Of a DNA stretch of 64,000 nucleotides, positions 7,004-15,403 are shown piece by piece. Made by a program: the position numbers and the translations under genes. The stretch covers positions 620,001 to 684,000 of the forward strand of contig NZ_PEND01000002.1 in the NCBI RefSeq assembly GCF_002844195.1. The letters are read 5' to 3'. Source of the stretch: Halegenticoccus soli. GTDB taxonomy: Archaea; Halobacteriota; Halobacteria; Halobacteriales; Haloferacaceae. A model generated the notes under the pieces. The model searched no databases. It worked only from the letters and a program-made list of their open reading frames with translations, and was not told the origin of the DNA. The first letter of the stretch is position 1; each line of letters opens with the position of its first letter.

Positions 7004-9010
7004 ATGGCAACCGACAGTTCACACGCAGACGACCGAAACACGACTATCGAGGAGATCGAACGTCGCATCGACGAGCAGTTCCAGTCCTCGTTCGACGAGC
7101 CCCTCCGGTCGAAGGGGTGGGTTCAACTCGCAATCTACGCGCTTGCGGTCGCGTTCTTCGCCTACCACATGTGGTACGGCTACACGTCCGAGCTACCCCG
7201 AAGCCGCCACGGTATCATTCACCTCGCGCTGGTTCTGGCGCTGTGGGGGCTTCTCAAGCTGGCGGCCGTCGATACGAGCGACTGGCGCGGCAAGGCGCTC
7301 GCCGTCGCCTACGGGGCGTACTCGGTGGCGGCGGTCGTTCCGCTCTACTACATGAACAGCAACTATCGGAGCCTCGTCATGCGGGCGGGGTCGTACAGCG
7401 GGACCGACATCGCCATGGGCGCGCTCCTCATCGTGCTCGTACTCGTCGCGCTCGCGTCCGTCTCCCGACTCATTACCGGGATCGCCGCCTTCGGGCTGAT
7501 CTACTCGTACTTCGGCCCGCTGATGCCCGGAATCTTCCGCCACCGGGGGCTCAGCCCCAACCGCATCGTGACGATGAACACGGTCGAACTGCAGGGGCTG
7601 CTCGGTACGCTGTTACAGATTTCGGCCACCTGGGTCGTCATTTTCCTCATCCTCGCGGGGCTGATGGAGAAGTACGGCGGGATGGCGGCTTTCATCAAGG
7701 GAGTCACCCGCGTCGCCGCGCGGAGTCGCTACGTCGAGATCGGACAGGTCGCAGTCGCGGCCAGCGCGTTCATGGGTTCGATAAACGGCTCGACGGCCGC
7801 GAACACCGCGACGACGGGGGCGTTCACCATCCCGCTGATGAAGGAGAACGGCTACTCGCCGAGGCTCGCGGCCGCCATCGAGTCGGTCGCCTCCTGCGGC
7901 GGGCAGATTCTCCCGCCCGTCATGGGGGCGGGCGCTTTCCTGATGGCCGAACTTATCGACCCCACCTACTCCGAGATCATCATCGGCGCGGCGGTGCCGG
8001 CGGTTCTCTTTTTCCTCACCGTCGCCGTCTCCATCTCGCTGAACTCCCGGCGGACGGTCACGCAGGAGCACATCGAAATCAGCGACGAACGATCAGTCGG
8101 CGAGCGGCTATCGGCGCTGGTCAGCCACTACGAGTACATCGGAATGTTCGCCGTGCTGCTCTACTGGCTCATCTACGTGCAGGCCGACCCGATGGTCGCC
8201 GGCTTCTACAGCATCGTGACCCTCGTCGGCCTGCGGTTCGTCCGGCGGATGACGGGCGACGAGCCCCTCCGCGAGCGCCTCCGCCTGTTCGGCCGCGAAA
8301 CGCTCTCAGGCCTCCATCGGGGAGCCGAGGCCACCGTGGACATCACTATCCTCCTCGCGAGCCTCGGCATCGTCATCCGGGCGCTCATCGTCACCGGCTT
8401 CGCTCAGCAGCTCTCGACGCAGATCATCCTCGTCGCCGGCGGGAGTCTCGCGGTCCTGCTCGTACTCGTGATGTTCTCGTCCATCGCTTTCGGCATGGGA
8501 ATGTCCACGACCGCGGCGTACATGCTCGTAGCCATCCTCGTGGCGCCGTCGCTGCTCGACACCGGCCTCGAACCGCTGGTCGGTCACCTCTACGTGTTCT
8601 ACTTCGCCATCGTGTCGAACATCACGCCGCCGATCGCGCTCTCGGTGGTCATCGCGCAGGGGATCGCGGGTTCGGACTACCTCGAAACCGCGGTCGAGGC
8701 GCTGAAAATCGGCTTCCCCATGTTCCTCCTCCCCTACGCGTTCGTCTTCAATCAGGCGCTCGTCTTCCCGGGACCGTTGACCCTCATCGCGTTCACGGTG
8801 GTTCTCGTGGGATTCGTCGCTATCAGCGCCAGCCTCGCCGGTCGGCTGACGCGACCGCTCTCGCTCCCCGTTCGACTGGGGCTCTTCGCTGCGGGCCTCT
8901 CTCTGCTCTTCGCTCCGCTGGGCGTTCAGGGCGTCCTCGCCGCTCTCGTCTTCGGCGCGCTGGTGTACGTCTCGCGCGGCGAATTCGGCCTCCGAACCGT
9001 GGTCGACTGA
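7004..9010 (+). CDS. TRAP transporter permease, fused 4TM-12TM (DctQM-like)
   Basis: This 668-residue membrane protein fuses the small (Q) and large (M) TRAP subunits, as is usual for TAXI systems. A charged cytoplasmic N terminus (1-38) precedes about four helices, then the large transport domain. The family signature is clear: SINGSTAANTATTGAFTIPLMK, ASCGGQILPPVMGAGAFLMAE, and later FGMGMSTTAAYM. The C-terminal segment adds further helices. It imports solute with sodium or protons. It is transcribed with the TAXI receptor 28 bases upstream. The gene ends at 9010, before a small tandem repeat and the convergent IclR gene. Confidence 0.93.
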   Translation: MATDSSHADDRNTTIEEIERRIDEQFQSSFDEPLRSKGWVQLAIYALAVAFFAYHMWYGYTSELPRSRHGIIHLALVLALWGLLKLAAVDTSDWRGKALAVAYGAYSVAAVVPLYYMNSNYRSLVMRAGSYSGTDIAMGALLIVLVLVALASVSRLITGIAAFGLIYSYFGPLMPGIFRHRGLSPNRIVTMNTVELQGLLGTLLQISATWVVIFLILAGLMEKYGGMAAFIKGVTRVAARSRYVEIGQVAVAASAFMGSINGSTAANTATTGAFTIPLMKENGYSPRLAAAIESVASCGGQILPPVMGAGAFLMAELIDPTYSEIIIGAAVPAVLFFLTVAVSISLNSRRTVTQEHIEISDERSVGERLSALVSHYEYIGMFAVLLYWLIYVQADPMVAGFYSIVTLVGLRFVRRMTGDEPLRERLRLFGRETLSGLHRGAEATVDITILLASLGIVIRALIVTGFAQQLSTQIILVAGGSLAVLLVLVMFSSIAFGMGMSTTAAYMLVAILVAPSLLDTGLEPLVGHLYVFYFAIVSNITPPIALSVVIAQGIAGSDYLETAVEALKIGFPMFLLPYAFVFNQALVFPGPLTLIAFTVVLVGFVAISASLAGRLTRPLSLPVRLGLFAAGLSLLFAPLGVQGVLAALVFGALVYVSRGEFGLRTVVD

Positions 9011-9048
9011 CGTCGCCGTCCCGCGCTCTTCGCCTTCGGCCGCTTCCT

Positions 9049-9102
9049 CCGACCGGTCGTTCCTCTCCGGCCGGTTGTTCCCCTCCGGCCGGTCGTTTCC
9101 TC
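9049..9102. repeat. Three tandem copies of an 18-bp repeat
   Basis: Units 9049-9066, 9067-9084 and 9085-9102 share the pattern CCGRCCGGTYGTTYCYCT with two to four differences each. They sit between the convergent TRAP permease and IclR genes. The rest of 9011-9400 is pyrimidine-rich on the plus strand and holds no gene that I can support. Confidence 0.75.
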
Positions 9103-9400
9103 CGTCCTTCGAGGGACGCTGTCGCGCGCCTTCCTCTTTCCCTTCCCCCAGCCCGGTTCGTGTTCGGGAAGCGAACGCGTCGTCGCCGGCGTTCGCGGCG
9201 GCGAGGGGATCGCTCGTTCCGGGAATTCGAATCGAGAATCTCCGCGCGAACCCCCGCGTTTGGCCGCTTCCGGTCGGCTGAATCCCGTCCCGTCGAGGAT
9301 GGCGCGAAATCCGCCTTCGGTCGGGTTTCCCGGAGGGCCGAGTTATTCCGTATGCTAGAACGTCCGCCCGCTGCCCGTTACAGGGATACGGATGTAATAC

Positions 9401-10168
9401 TCAGAAGGCGATGTTGAGTTCAAGTTCGTTCGCCGACCCGCAGAGGAGCGCGGGAAGTTTGTCGTCGAACCACTCTCCCTGCATTCGGTTCGTCGGGCCG
9501 GAGATGCTGAGAGCGCCGATCACCTCGTCGTTTCGGTCACACACCGGCGCGCCCACCGCCCGCAGTCCTCGAATGTGACCCTGGTCGTTCACGCTGTAGC
9601 CGCGCTCGCGCACCGCCTCGAGTTCGTCGTAGAGGGCATCTCGCGTCGTGATCGTGTACTCGGTGTAGCTCGGGAGTCCGTGCCGTTCGATGACGTTCTC
9701 CACCGTCGCCTCGTCCATTTTCGCGAGGATCGCGAGCCCGGCCGCGCTCGCGTGGATCGGAGCGTGCTTGCCGACGTAGGTGTTCGTCGTCACGGCGTGG
9801 TCGCCGGCGGCCATGTGGACGTACACCGCGCGCCCGTTCTCCTCGACGATGAACTGCGCGCGCTCGTCGGTCTTCTCCGCCAGTTCCCGGACCTTGGGCT
9901 TCGCGAGGACGTATGCCTCCTCGCGCGTCCGCGTGAACTGCCCGATATCGAGAAATTTGAGGCTGAGCCGGTACTCGTCCCCCTCTCTGACCACGTACCC
10001 GCGGTTGATAAGCGTGGCAAGGTGGCGATGGACGGTGCTCTTCGCCACGCCGTGTCGCTCGGCGAGCGTCCCGAGCGACGCCGTCTCGAGTTCCCAGAGC
10101 GATTCGACGATGTCGAACGCCGTGTCTGTCGTTTTCACGGCGTGTCGTCCCGGTTGTGCCGAATTCAT
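9401..10168 (-). CDS. IclR-family transcription regulator
   Basis: This regulator of about 255 residues has an N-terminal winged helix (TLAERHGVAKSTVHRHLATLINRGYVV) followed by an IclR effector domain (GKHAPIHASAAGLAILAKM; RGLRAVGAPVCDRNDEVIGALSISGP). IclR proteins usually sense a small carboxylate or aromatic compound and control neighbouring uptake and breakdown genes, so this is the likely regulator of the TRAP/CoA-transferase island to its left. ATG 10168 is used; an in-frame GTG at 10183 would add five residues. Activator or repressor action cannot be told from sequence. Confidence 0.9.
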   Translation of the reverse strand: MNSAQPGRHAVKTTDTAFDIVESLWELETASLGTLAERHGVAKSTVHRHLATLINRGYVVREGDEYRLSLKFLDIGQFTRTREEAYVLAKPKVRELAEKTDERAQFIVEENGRAVYVHMAAGDHAVTTNTYVGKHAPIHASAAGLAILAKMDEATVENVIERHGLPSYTEYTITTRDALYDELEAVRERGYSVNDQGHIRGLRAVGAPVCDRNDEVIGALSISGPTNRMQGEWFDDKLPALLCGSANELELNIAF

Positions 10169-10577
10169 GTCATGCGTGACCACGGAGCTAGCCGTGCTAA
10201 GCTTTTCGATATGCGGAACGGGTTGCCGCGCTTCTCGATCCCGGCCACTCTATTAACGGAAGTATTCGTACCCAACTCGGCCGCCCTAACTGCCGGATGG
10301 TCGACCGGGACCAAGAGAGCTAAATACGATCGAAAGAAACTCGTTATTTGGACAAACGTGAACGTTAAACCGACATATAACTACTATTAGTCGGTGGAAT
10401 GACCAGGTAGTACTCTGGTGGAGCCAACACCGATTTGGTGGTCTAATTACTATTGAGAAGGGAGGATCGTATTCCGCGTCCCACCCCGCCGTGAGAACGT
10501 TCGGCGACCCCGGGCCGGGAGTGCACCACGAGCGGCGCGACCAAGCGTTATGTGTCCAGGCCGCGGTGGTCACACCC
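10169..10577. other. AT-rich intergenic region between IclR and the SHOCT gene
   Basis: About 410 bases hold no gene I can support. The stretch 10310-10470 is AT-rich and out of keeping with the GC content around it. It contains the IclR promoter region on its left and, near 10545, a TATA-like GCGTTATG in front of the SHOCT gene on its right. Confidence 0.5.
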
Positions 10578-11135
10578 ATGAAAACGCGGCGACGCGGGAG
10601 GGCGTCCCCAGCGGCGACCGACGGGGGAAGGGAGAACGAGGAAGCGGACTCGCCGCTCGAACAGGTCGTCGGCGGCGTCGTCATCGGACTGATCCTCCTT
10701 ACCGCCTTCGGCCTGTTGGCGGCGGGGTACGACTGGTTCTGGGTCGTCTTCCCCGTCGGATTCGCGGGGCTGCTGCCGGCGGCCGTCGGACTGGTTCGGT
10801 GGTACGAGCGCAGGAACCGCCGCGAACGGCCGCGCGAGGGCCGGCGCGCGGCCGAACGCGATCGGGCGCTCGCGACGCTCCGCGACCGGTACGCCCGCGG
10901 CGAGATCGACGACGAGGAGTTCGAGCGGCGGCTCGACCGGGTGCTCAGTACTGAGACGCTCGCGGACGCGGCAACTGAGCGCGACCGGCGCGGCAGAGGC
11001 GCGCCCGGCCGGGTCGGACCGGATACGGGTGACTCGGATCGGGTCGAGTCGGAAACAGGTGCGTCAGACGGGGTTGAATCGGAGAGGGACGCGTCCGGCG
11101 AGGGCGAGTCGGAGAGCGACGTCGAGCGAGGGTGA
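10578..11135 (+). CDS. Two-TM protein with SHOCT domain
   Basis: This 185-residue membrane protein has two hydrophobic helices (about 30-50 and 53-72), a basic stretch (77-96), and a SHOCT domain (about 97-123: ALATLRDRYARGEIDDEEFERRL). The long acidic tail is built from repeated DRVES/ETGASDGVES-like units. SHOCT is a short C-terminal oligomerisation motif; proteins of this layout are common in haloarchaea with no known function. ATG 10578 follows a TATA-like element by about 30 bases. The gene is convergent with the P450 gene, 17 bases apart. Confidence 0.8.
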   Translation: MKTRRRGRASPAATDGGRENEEADSPLEQVVGGVVIGLILLTAFGLLAAGYDWFWVVFPVGFAGLLPAAVGLVRWYERRNRRERPREGRRAAERDRALATLRDRYARGEIDDEEFERRLDRVLSTETLADAATERDRRGRGAPGRVGPDTGDSDRVESETGASDGVESERDASGEGESESDVERG

Positions 11136-11152
11136 CGGACCGAACCCGGCGC

Positions 11153-12541
11153 TCACCGCCGGTACGGCACCATCTCCACCGGCCCGTCGGGCCGAAGCGT
11201 GATGGACGGTGAAAACGACAGCCCCGGATCGACGGGATCGAGCGTCCACTCCCGCAGGATCGTCGCGAGGACGAGCCGCGCCTCCATCGAGGCGAACCGG
11301 TCGCCGATGCACCGGCGGGGACCGCCGCCGAAGGGGAAGTACGCGAAGCGCGGCAGCGACCGCTCGAACTCGTCCGTCCACCGCTCCGGACGGAACGTCT
11401 CCGGATCGTCGTAGGTGTCGGGGTCGCGGTGGACGACCCACTGCTGGAAGGCGACTGTGCTGCCGGCCGGGATGCGGTAGCCGCCGATTTCGTCGTCCTC
11501 GGCGGCTTCGCGGAGCAGTTCGTACACCGGCGGGTGAGCCCGCATCGTCTCCTTCACCGTCTTCTCGACGTACGGCAGGGCGCTGAGGTCGTCGGCCGTC
11601 GGCGGCCGGCCGCCCGGTCCGGAGGCGCTTCCCGCTCCGCCGCCTCCGAGAACGTCGTCGAGTTCGGCGCGGAGCGCCGCCGCGGCCTCGGGGTTTCGCG
11701 AGAGCAGGTGCAGCGCGTACGTCAGCGTCAGGGCGGTCGTCTCGTGGCCGGCGAGGAGCAGGGTGACGACTTCGTCGCGGATCTGCTCGCGCGAGCTTTC
11801 GACCCCCGCGTCCGCGTCGCGGAGGAGGGAGACGACGTCCGATCGGTCGCCGGCGTCGCGGTCGCGGCGTTCGTCGATGATCCGGTCGGCGACGGCGTCG
11901 AGGTCGGACAGCGCGCGGCGGTACCGGCGGTGCCCCGGCGTCGGAATCCAGGTCGGCACGTCTATCGGGCGGCGAACCGTGCGCTCGACGTGATCCATGA
12001 CGGCCTCCAGCGCGTCGCCGATCTCCGCTTCGACGTCGCGGACGTCGACGTCGAAGAGCGCCTTCGCGGCGATTTCGACCGTGAGCTGCATCATGTCCGC
12101 GTGGACGTCGCGCGCCTCGCCGTCCTCCCACGACCGGAGCGTCCGCTCGGCGTAGTCGGTCATTACTTCGGCGTACCGGGTGAGCTGTTCGGGGTGGAAC
12201 GCGGGCTGGATCGCGCGGCGCTGCGCGCGCCAGAACGCGCCCTCGCTCGTGAGCAGGCCGTTGCCGACCACCGGACCGAGCGCCTCCTGGAAGCGCTCAC
12301 CTTTGACGTACCCGCCGTTGTTGTGAACGAGGACGCGCTCTACGTGTTTCGGATCGCTGAGCTGGTAAAACCCCTCTCCGCCCAGTTCGTAGTAGGCGAC
12401 CGGACCGTGCTCCCTGGCCGTCTCGACGAAAAAGTCCAGCGGATCTCTCGCGTACTGGTGGGTGTTTCCGATCACCGGGAGGCCGGTCGGCCCCGGCGGG
12501 CGACGGGTCGCCGTCGTTCGATCGCCGTCTACCTTCGCCAT
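11153..12541 (-). CDS. Cytochrome P450 (CYP174-like)
   Basis: This 462-residue heme monooxygenase has all core motifs: the I-helix oxygen-binding AGHETTA, the K-helix ExxR (KETMR), the PERF-like FRPERW, and the heme-binding loop FPFGGGPRRCIG with axial ligand C411. It resembles the bacterial/CYP102-like haloarchaeal P450s of the CYP174 group by overall sequence, a tentative match from memory. ATG 12541 is chosen because the PPGPTGLPVIGN segment typical of P450 N termini starts shortly after it. No membrane anchor is visible, so the protein is probably soluble. No ferredoxin or reductase gene is adjacent; the redox partner must be elsewhere. Confidence 0.92.
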   Translation of the reverse strand: MAKVDGDRTTATRRPPGPTGLPVIGNTHQYARDPLDFFVETAREHGPVAYYELGGEGFYQLSDPKHVERVLVHNNGGYVKGERFQEALGPVVGNGLLTSEGAFWRAQRRAIQPAFHPEQLTRYAEVMTDYAERTLRSWEDGEARDVHADMMQLTVEIAAKALFDVDVRDVEAEIGDALEAVMDHVERTVRRPIDVPTWIPTPGHRRYRRALSDLDAVADRIIDERRDRDAGDRSDVVSLLRDADAGVESSREQIRDEVVTLLLAGHETTALTLTYALHLLSRNPEAAAALRAELDDVLGGGGAGSASGPGGRPPTADDLSALPYVEKTVKETMRAHPPVYELLREAAEDDEIGGYRIPAGSTVAFQQWVVHRDPDTYDDPETFRPERWTDEFERSLPRFAYFPFGGGPRRCIGDRFASMEARLVLATILREWTLDPVDPGLSFSPSITLRPDGPVEMVPYRR

Positions 12542-12618
12542 CGTCGGTCGTGAGTCGGGTCGCCGCGGGGAAACCGTTTCTGCCGTCCGTCGGCGACCCG
12601 ACCGCCGCCGAATTTCGG

Positions 12619-13980
12619 CTATCCGATCACCCTCGAATCCATGACGCTGATCCACTCGCGGCCGTTCCAGATGGCGAGCCCCCACAGGGCGTCGCCCGAC
12701 CCGTCGTGCACGCCGAGGTCGCCGCGGTACGCGCCCGGCACGCCGCGGAGGTCGGTCTCCTGGACGACGCCGCTGCTCCGGACGCGCTCGGCTCCGTCCA
12801 TCCGGAGGAACGTGGTGTCGTCGAGCGGCACGTGCGTCGCCCGGTGGACGTCGACGTCGCGGGCGTCCCGGACGAGGACGAACGCGTCCTCGTAGTTCCG
12901 GTACGTCGAGTTCTTGATCGACACGTTCGGCGCGCCGGAGACGGCGATGCACCCGTACGACTGCGCCCGGCCGTTCGGCGGATTCCTGAAGAACGCCCCC
13001 TGGAAGTAGCACGCCTCGACCGTGAATCCGGACGCCGTGCTGCTCATGAAGATCGCGTAGGGGTAGTCGAGTTTCGCCCCGTTCCCCTCGAAGTACGCGC
13101 CGTAGATGCTCTGTGTCGCGCCCGAACGGGCGTCGACGCCGAAGCCGCCGTTGCCCTGGATGGTGCCGCCGTGCCACCGCGTCGCGAACCCGCGCATGTG
13201 AACGCCCGGAAGCGTCGCGTTCCCGTACCGCCCGTTGAACATGGCGTGACAGCCGTAGAACGACGTGCTGTTCGGGACAGCATCGGTTTCAAGGCGGAAC
13301 CCGTTGCCGCCGCAGCCCCACGCGACGCAGTACCGAAAGTTGACCCCGAAGGTCCGCTTTTCCAGGCCGTCGTCTGTGGTGTACTCGTCGATCTGCACCC
13401 CGTGGGACCCCGTCTGGTACAGGATGAGGTTCTGGTACATCGAGTAGGGGGCCGCGCGGATCCGCAGGCCGACGTTCCCGCCGGTGATCTTGAGATTTCT
13501 GACGATGGGATTGTTGCGGTAGTCGCTCTGGCCCCGGCCGATGACCTCGATCACGTTCGCGTCGACGTCGCCCGCGTCGATCACCGTCCCCGACGGGTGA
13601 CCGCCCGAGAGCGTGACTTCCTTGACCCGGTTGTCGAGGACGATCGGGAACTGCTCGCCCGCCTCCTGGGCGTCGTACGACGAGTGGACGTAGACCTTGT
13701 CGCCGTCCTGCGCGTCGTTCCAGGCGGCCTCGATCGTCTCGTAGGCGAGTCCCTTCCCGACGATGAGTCGACCGCCGAGGTTCAGATCGGGGCCGATCTG
13801 AATAGCCGGGTTCTGCGCGTCCGCGCTCGTCGCCGCGTACGGTCCGGCGCTCCCGCGGTCGAGGGCCGCCCGCGCCCGGCCGCTTCCGAGCGCGAGCGAT
13901 CCGACGCCGGCCGCCTGAAGGAACCCGCGCCGCGATAGATCCCGCCTCTCCGTCTCCCGTCGTTGTCCGTTATTATTTAT
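12619..13980 (-). CDS. Tat-exported right-handed beta-helix protein with no standard start codon
   Basis: The protein shows parallel beta-helix repeats (NPIVRNLKITGGNVGLRIR, YQNLILYQTGSHGVQI, HMRGFATRWHGGTIQG, NVSIKNSTYRNYED), as in pectate-lyase-like or polysaccharide-binding proteins. In-frame upstream sequence encodes a clear Tat signal (RRDLSRRGFLQAAGVGSLALGSG). Yet between the in-frame stop at 14011-14013 and this signal there is no ATG, GTG or TTG; the first standard start is GTG 13584, well inside the domain. Codon 13980-13978 is ATA and would give an ideal N terminus (xNNNGQRRETERRDLSRRGF), with a TTTAAA box 27-32 bases upstream. Either an AUA start or a lost ATG is likely. I give the ATA boundary. 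Confidence 0.7.
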   Translation of the reverse strand: MNNNGQRRETERRDLSRRGFLQAAGVGSLALGSGRARAALDRGSAGPYAATSADAQNPAIQIGPDLNLGGRLIVGKGLAYETIEAAWNDAQDGDKVYVHSSYDAQEAGEQFPIVLDNRVKEVTLSGGHPSGTVIDAGDVDANVIEVIGRGQSDYRNNPIVRNLKITGGNVGLRIRAAPYSMYQNLILYQTGSHGVQIDEYTTDDGLEKRTFGVNFRYCVAWGCGGNGFRLETDAVPNSTSFYGCHAMFNGRYGNATLPGVHMRGFATRWHGGTIQGNGGFGVDARSGATQSIYGAYFEGNGAKLDYPYAIFMSSTASGFTVEACYFQGAFFRNPPNGRAQSYGCIAVSGAPNVSIKNSTYRNYEDAFVLVRDARDVDVHRATHVPLDDTTFLRMDGAERVRSSGVVQETDLRGVPGAYRGDLGVHDGSGDALWGLAIWNGREWISVMDSRVIG

Positions 13981-14311
13981 TTTACGATATGAAAATACAA
14001 TACTTCTAGTTTAAATTCTTTGATTTTGTGTTCATTATAGAATTGACGCTCCCGGATAAATCATCGATCGGATTCAACCGACGGAGAACCGGTGCTCGAC
14101 GGCCCGTCCCGCCGTCGTCCGCAGACCGGGGACGGACTCGACGGCGGGATCGGGCGACAGTGATCGCCGATTCGGAGGCGGCTGTTGGCGGTTTGGAGGC
14201 AATAGTTGCCGTTTGCGCCTCAGTGTACAACCCGTGACTATGTAGCTCAAAGTGAAAGACGTACGACGTTTTTATCCCGGTCCGGCCCCCACCGACGGAC
14301 GAACCGAACGC
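13981..14311. other. AT-rich promoter region between the beta-helix gene and the phosphoesterase
   Basis: About 330 bases without a supported gene. The left part (13975-14045) is strongly AT-rich and carries the TTTAAA box at 14010-14015 for the leftward gene. The right part has GTTTTTATC near 14268-14276, a likely TATA box for the phosphoesterase. A very short ATG frame (MNTKSKNLN, 14035 leftward) ends at once and is not supported. Confidence 0.5.
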
Positions 14312-15295
14312 ATGGATCGACAAGACAACGAACTAGTGCTCGCACGACTCGCCCGCCCGACCGCCGACGAGACGACGTTCGCCGTCGTCTCCGACGCGCA
14401 CGTCGCGCCCGGCGCGGAGGGGACGTGGAAGGTGTTTCACCGGACGGAGCGGCGGCTCCGAACCGTCGTCGAGGACGCGAACCGCTCCGGCGTCGACGGC
14501 CTCGTCTTCGCCGGCGACCTGACGAAGGACGGCGCGCCCGAGGAGTTCGACCGCGTCGACGAGGTGCTCGCCGATCTCGACGCGTCCCTCTTCGCGGTCC
14601 CCGGCAACCACGACGTACCCAAGTCGTTCGACCCCCACGAGACCCCGCCGCTCGACGCGTTCGTCCGGAAGTACACCCCCGGATCGCTGCCGTACCGGAC
14701 GCGCCTCGGCGGGCTCGACCTCGTCGGGCTGAACAGCGCCGCGGCCGAGGACGGATCGCTGGCGGGGACGCACGCCGGCCGCCTGGACGACGCGCAGCTC
14801 GACTGGCTCGACCGGACGCTCGATCCGGACGCGCCGACGATCGTCGTGCTGCACCACCCCCTCAGCGACGTGGCCGACCTCGTCGCCGAGTTCCCGCCGG
14901 CGGATCACTTCCAGCTGCGGAACGCGGCCGCGGTCGGCGAGCGACTCGCCGACAACGAGGTCGACCTCGTGGTCTCCGGACACGTCCACTGGCCGACCGC
15001 GGCTCGCGTCAACGGGGTGACGCAGGTGACGACTCCGGCCGCGTGTTCGTTCCCGCAGGCGTACCTGCTCGTCCGCGTCTCCCCGGAGGGGACGACGGTG
15101 TCGATGGTCCCGCTCTCCGACGCCGCTGGATTCGAAGAGGCGTGCTCGTACGCCCGGGAGGACGGCGGGCGCGACGGTGCGCTCGTCGAGTGCGTCGACC
15201 GGGGGTACTTCGGCGACTGCCCGCTGGTCGACGAGCGCGAGGCGTCGCTGACCGCCGCACAGGCGGACGGCGGTCCGGCCGTCCTGTATCGCTGA
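14312..15295 (+). CDS. Calcineurin-like metallophosphoesterase
   Basis: This 327-residue enzyme has the full set of metallophosphoesterase metal-binding motifs: SDAHV, GDLT, GNHDV, LHHPL and GHVHWP, which bind two metal ions and hydrolyse a phosphomonoester or diester. There is no signal peptide or membrane segment, so it is probably cytoplasmic. ATG 14312 is preferred over upstream in-frame codons because a TATA-like GTTTTTATC lies about 35-45 bases before it. The substrate is not predictable; cyclic nucleotides, nucleotides or phosphoproteins are all possible for this family. Downstream genes are separated by about 100 bases. Confidence 0.88.
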   Translation: MDRQDNELVLARLARPTADETTFAVVSDAHVAPGAEGTWKVFHRTERRLRTVVEDANRSGVDGLVFAGDLTKDGAPEEFDRVDEVLADLDASLFAVPGNHDVPKSFDPHETPPLDAFVRKYTPGSLPYRTRLGGLDLVGLNSAAAEDGSLAGTHAGRLDDAQLDWLDRTLDPDAPTIVVLHHPLSDVADLVAEFPPADHFQLRNAAAVGERLADNEVDLVVSGHVHWPTAARVNGVTQVTTPAACSFPQAYLLVRVSPEGTTVSMVPLSDAAGFEEACSYAREDGGRDGALVECVDRGYFGDCPLVDEREASLTAAQADGGPAVLYR

Positions 15296-15403
15296 CCGTC
15301 CCCGCGCCCGGGCGGGGGACGCTTCGCTCGCCTTCGTCGCCGCTTCCTTCGCTCCTCGCCGCGCCCCGAAACTTCTAAGCGACGTGTCACGCTACCCCGT
15401 GTC

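Noticed and set aside
7117-9417. A long open frame overlapping the TRAP permease in another frame
   Set aside because: Its translation is Arg/His-rich and has no domain, whereas the permease frame shows clear TRAP signatures and membrane helices.
14006-14323. A 105-codon leftward frame between the beta-helix and phosphoesterase genes
   Set aside because: It runs over two promoter regions, ends in an AT-rich stretch (MNTKSKNLN), and its codon use and composition differ from the coding sequence around it.
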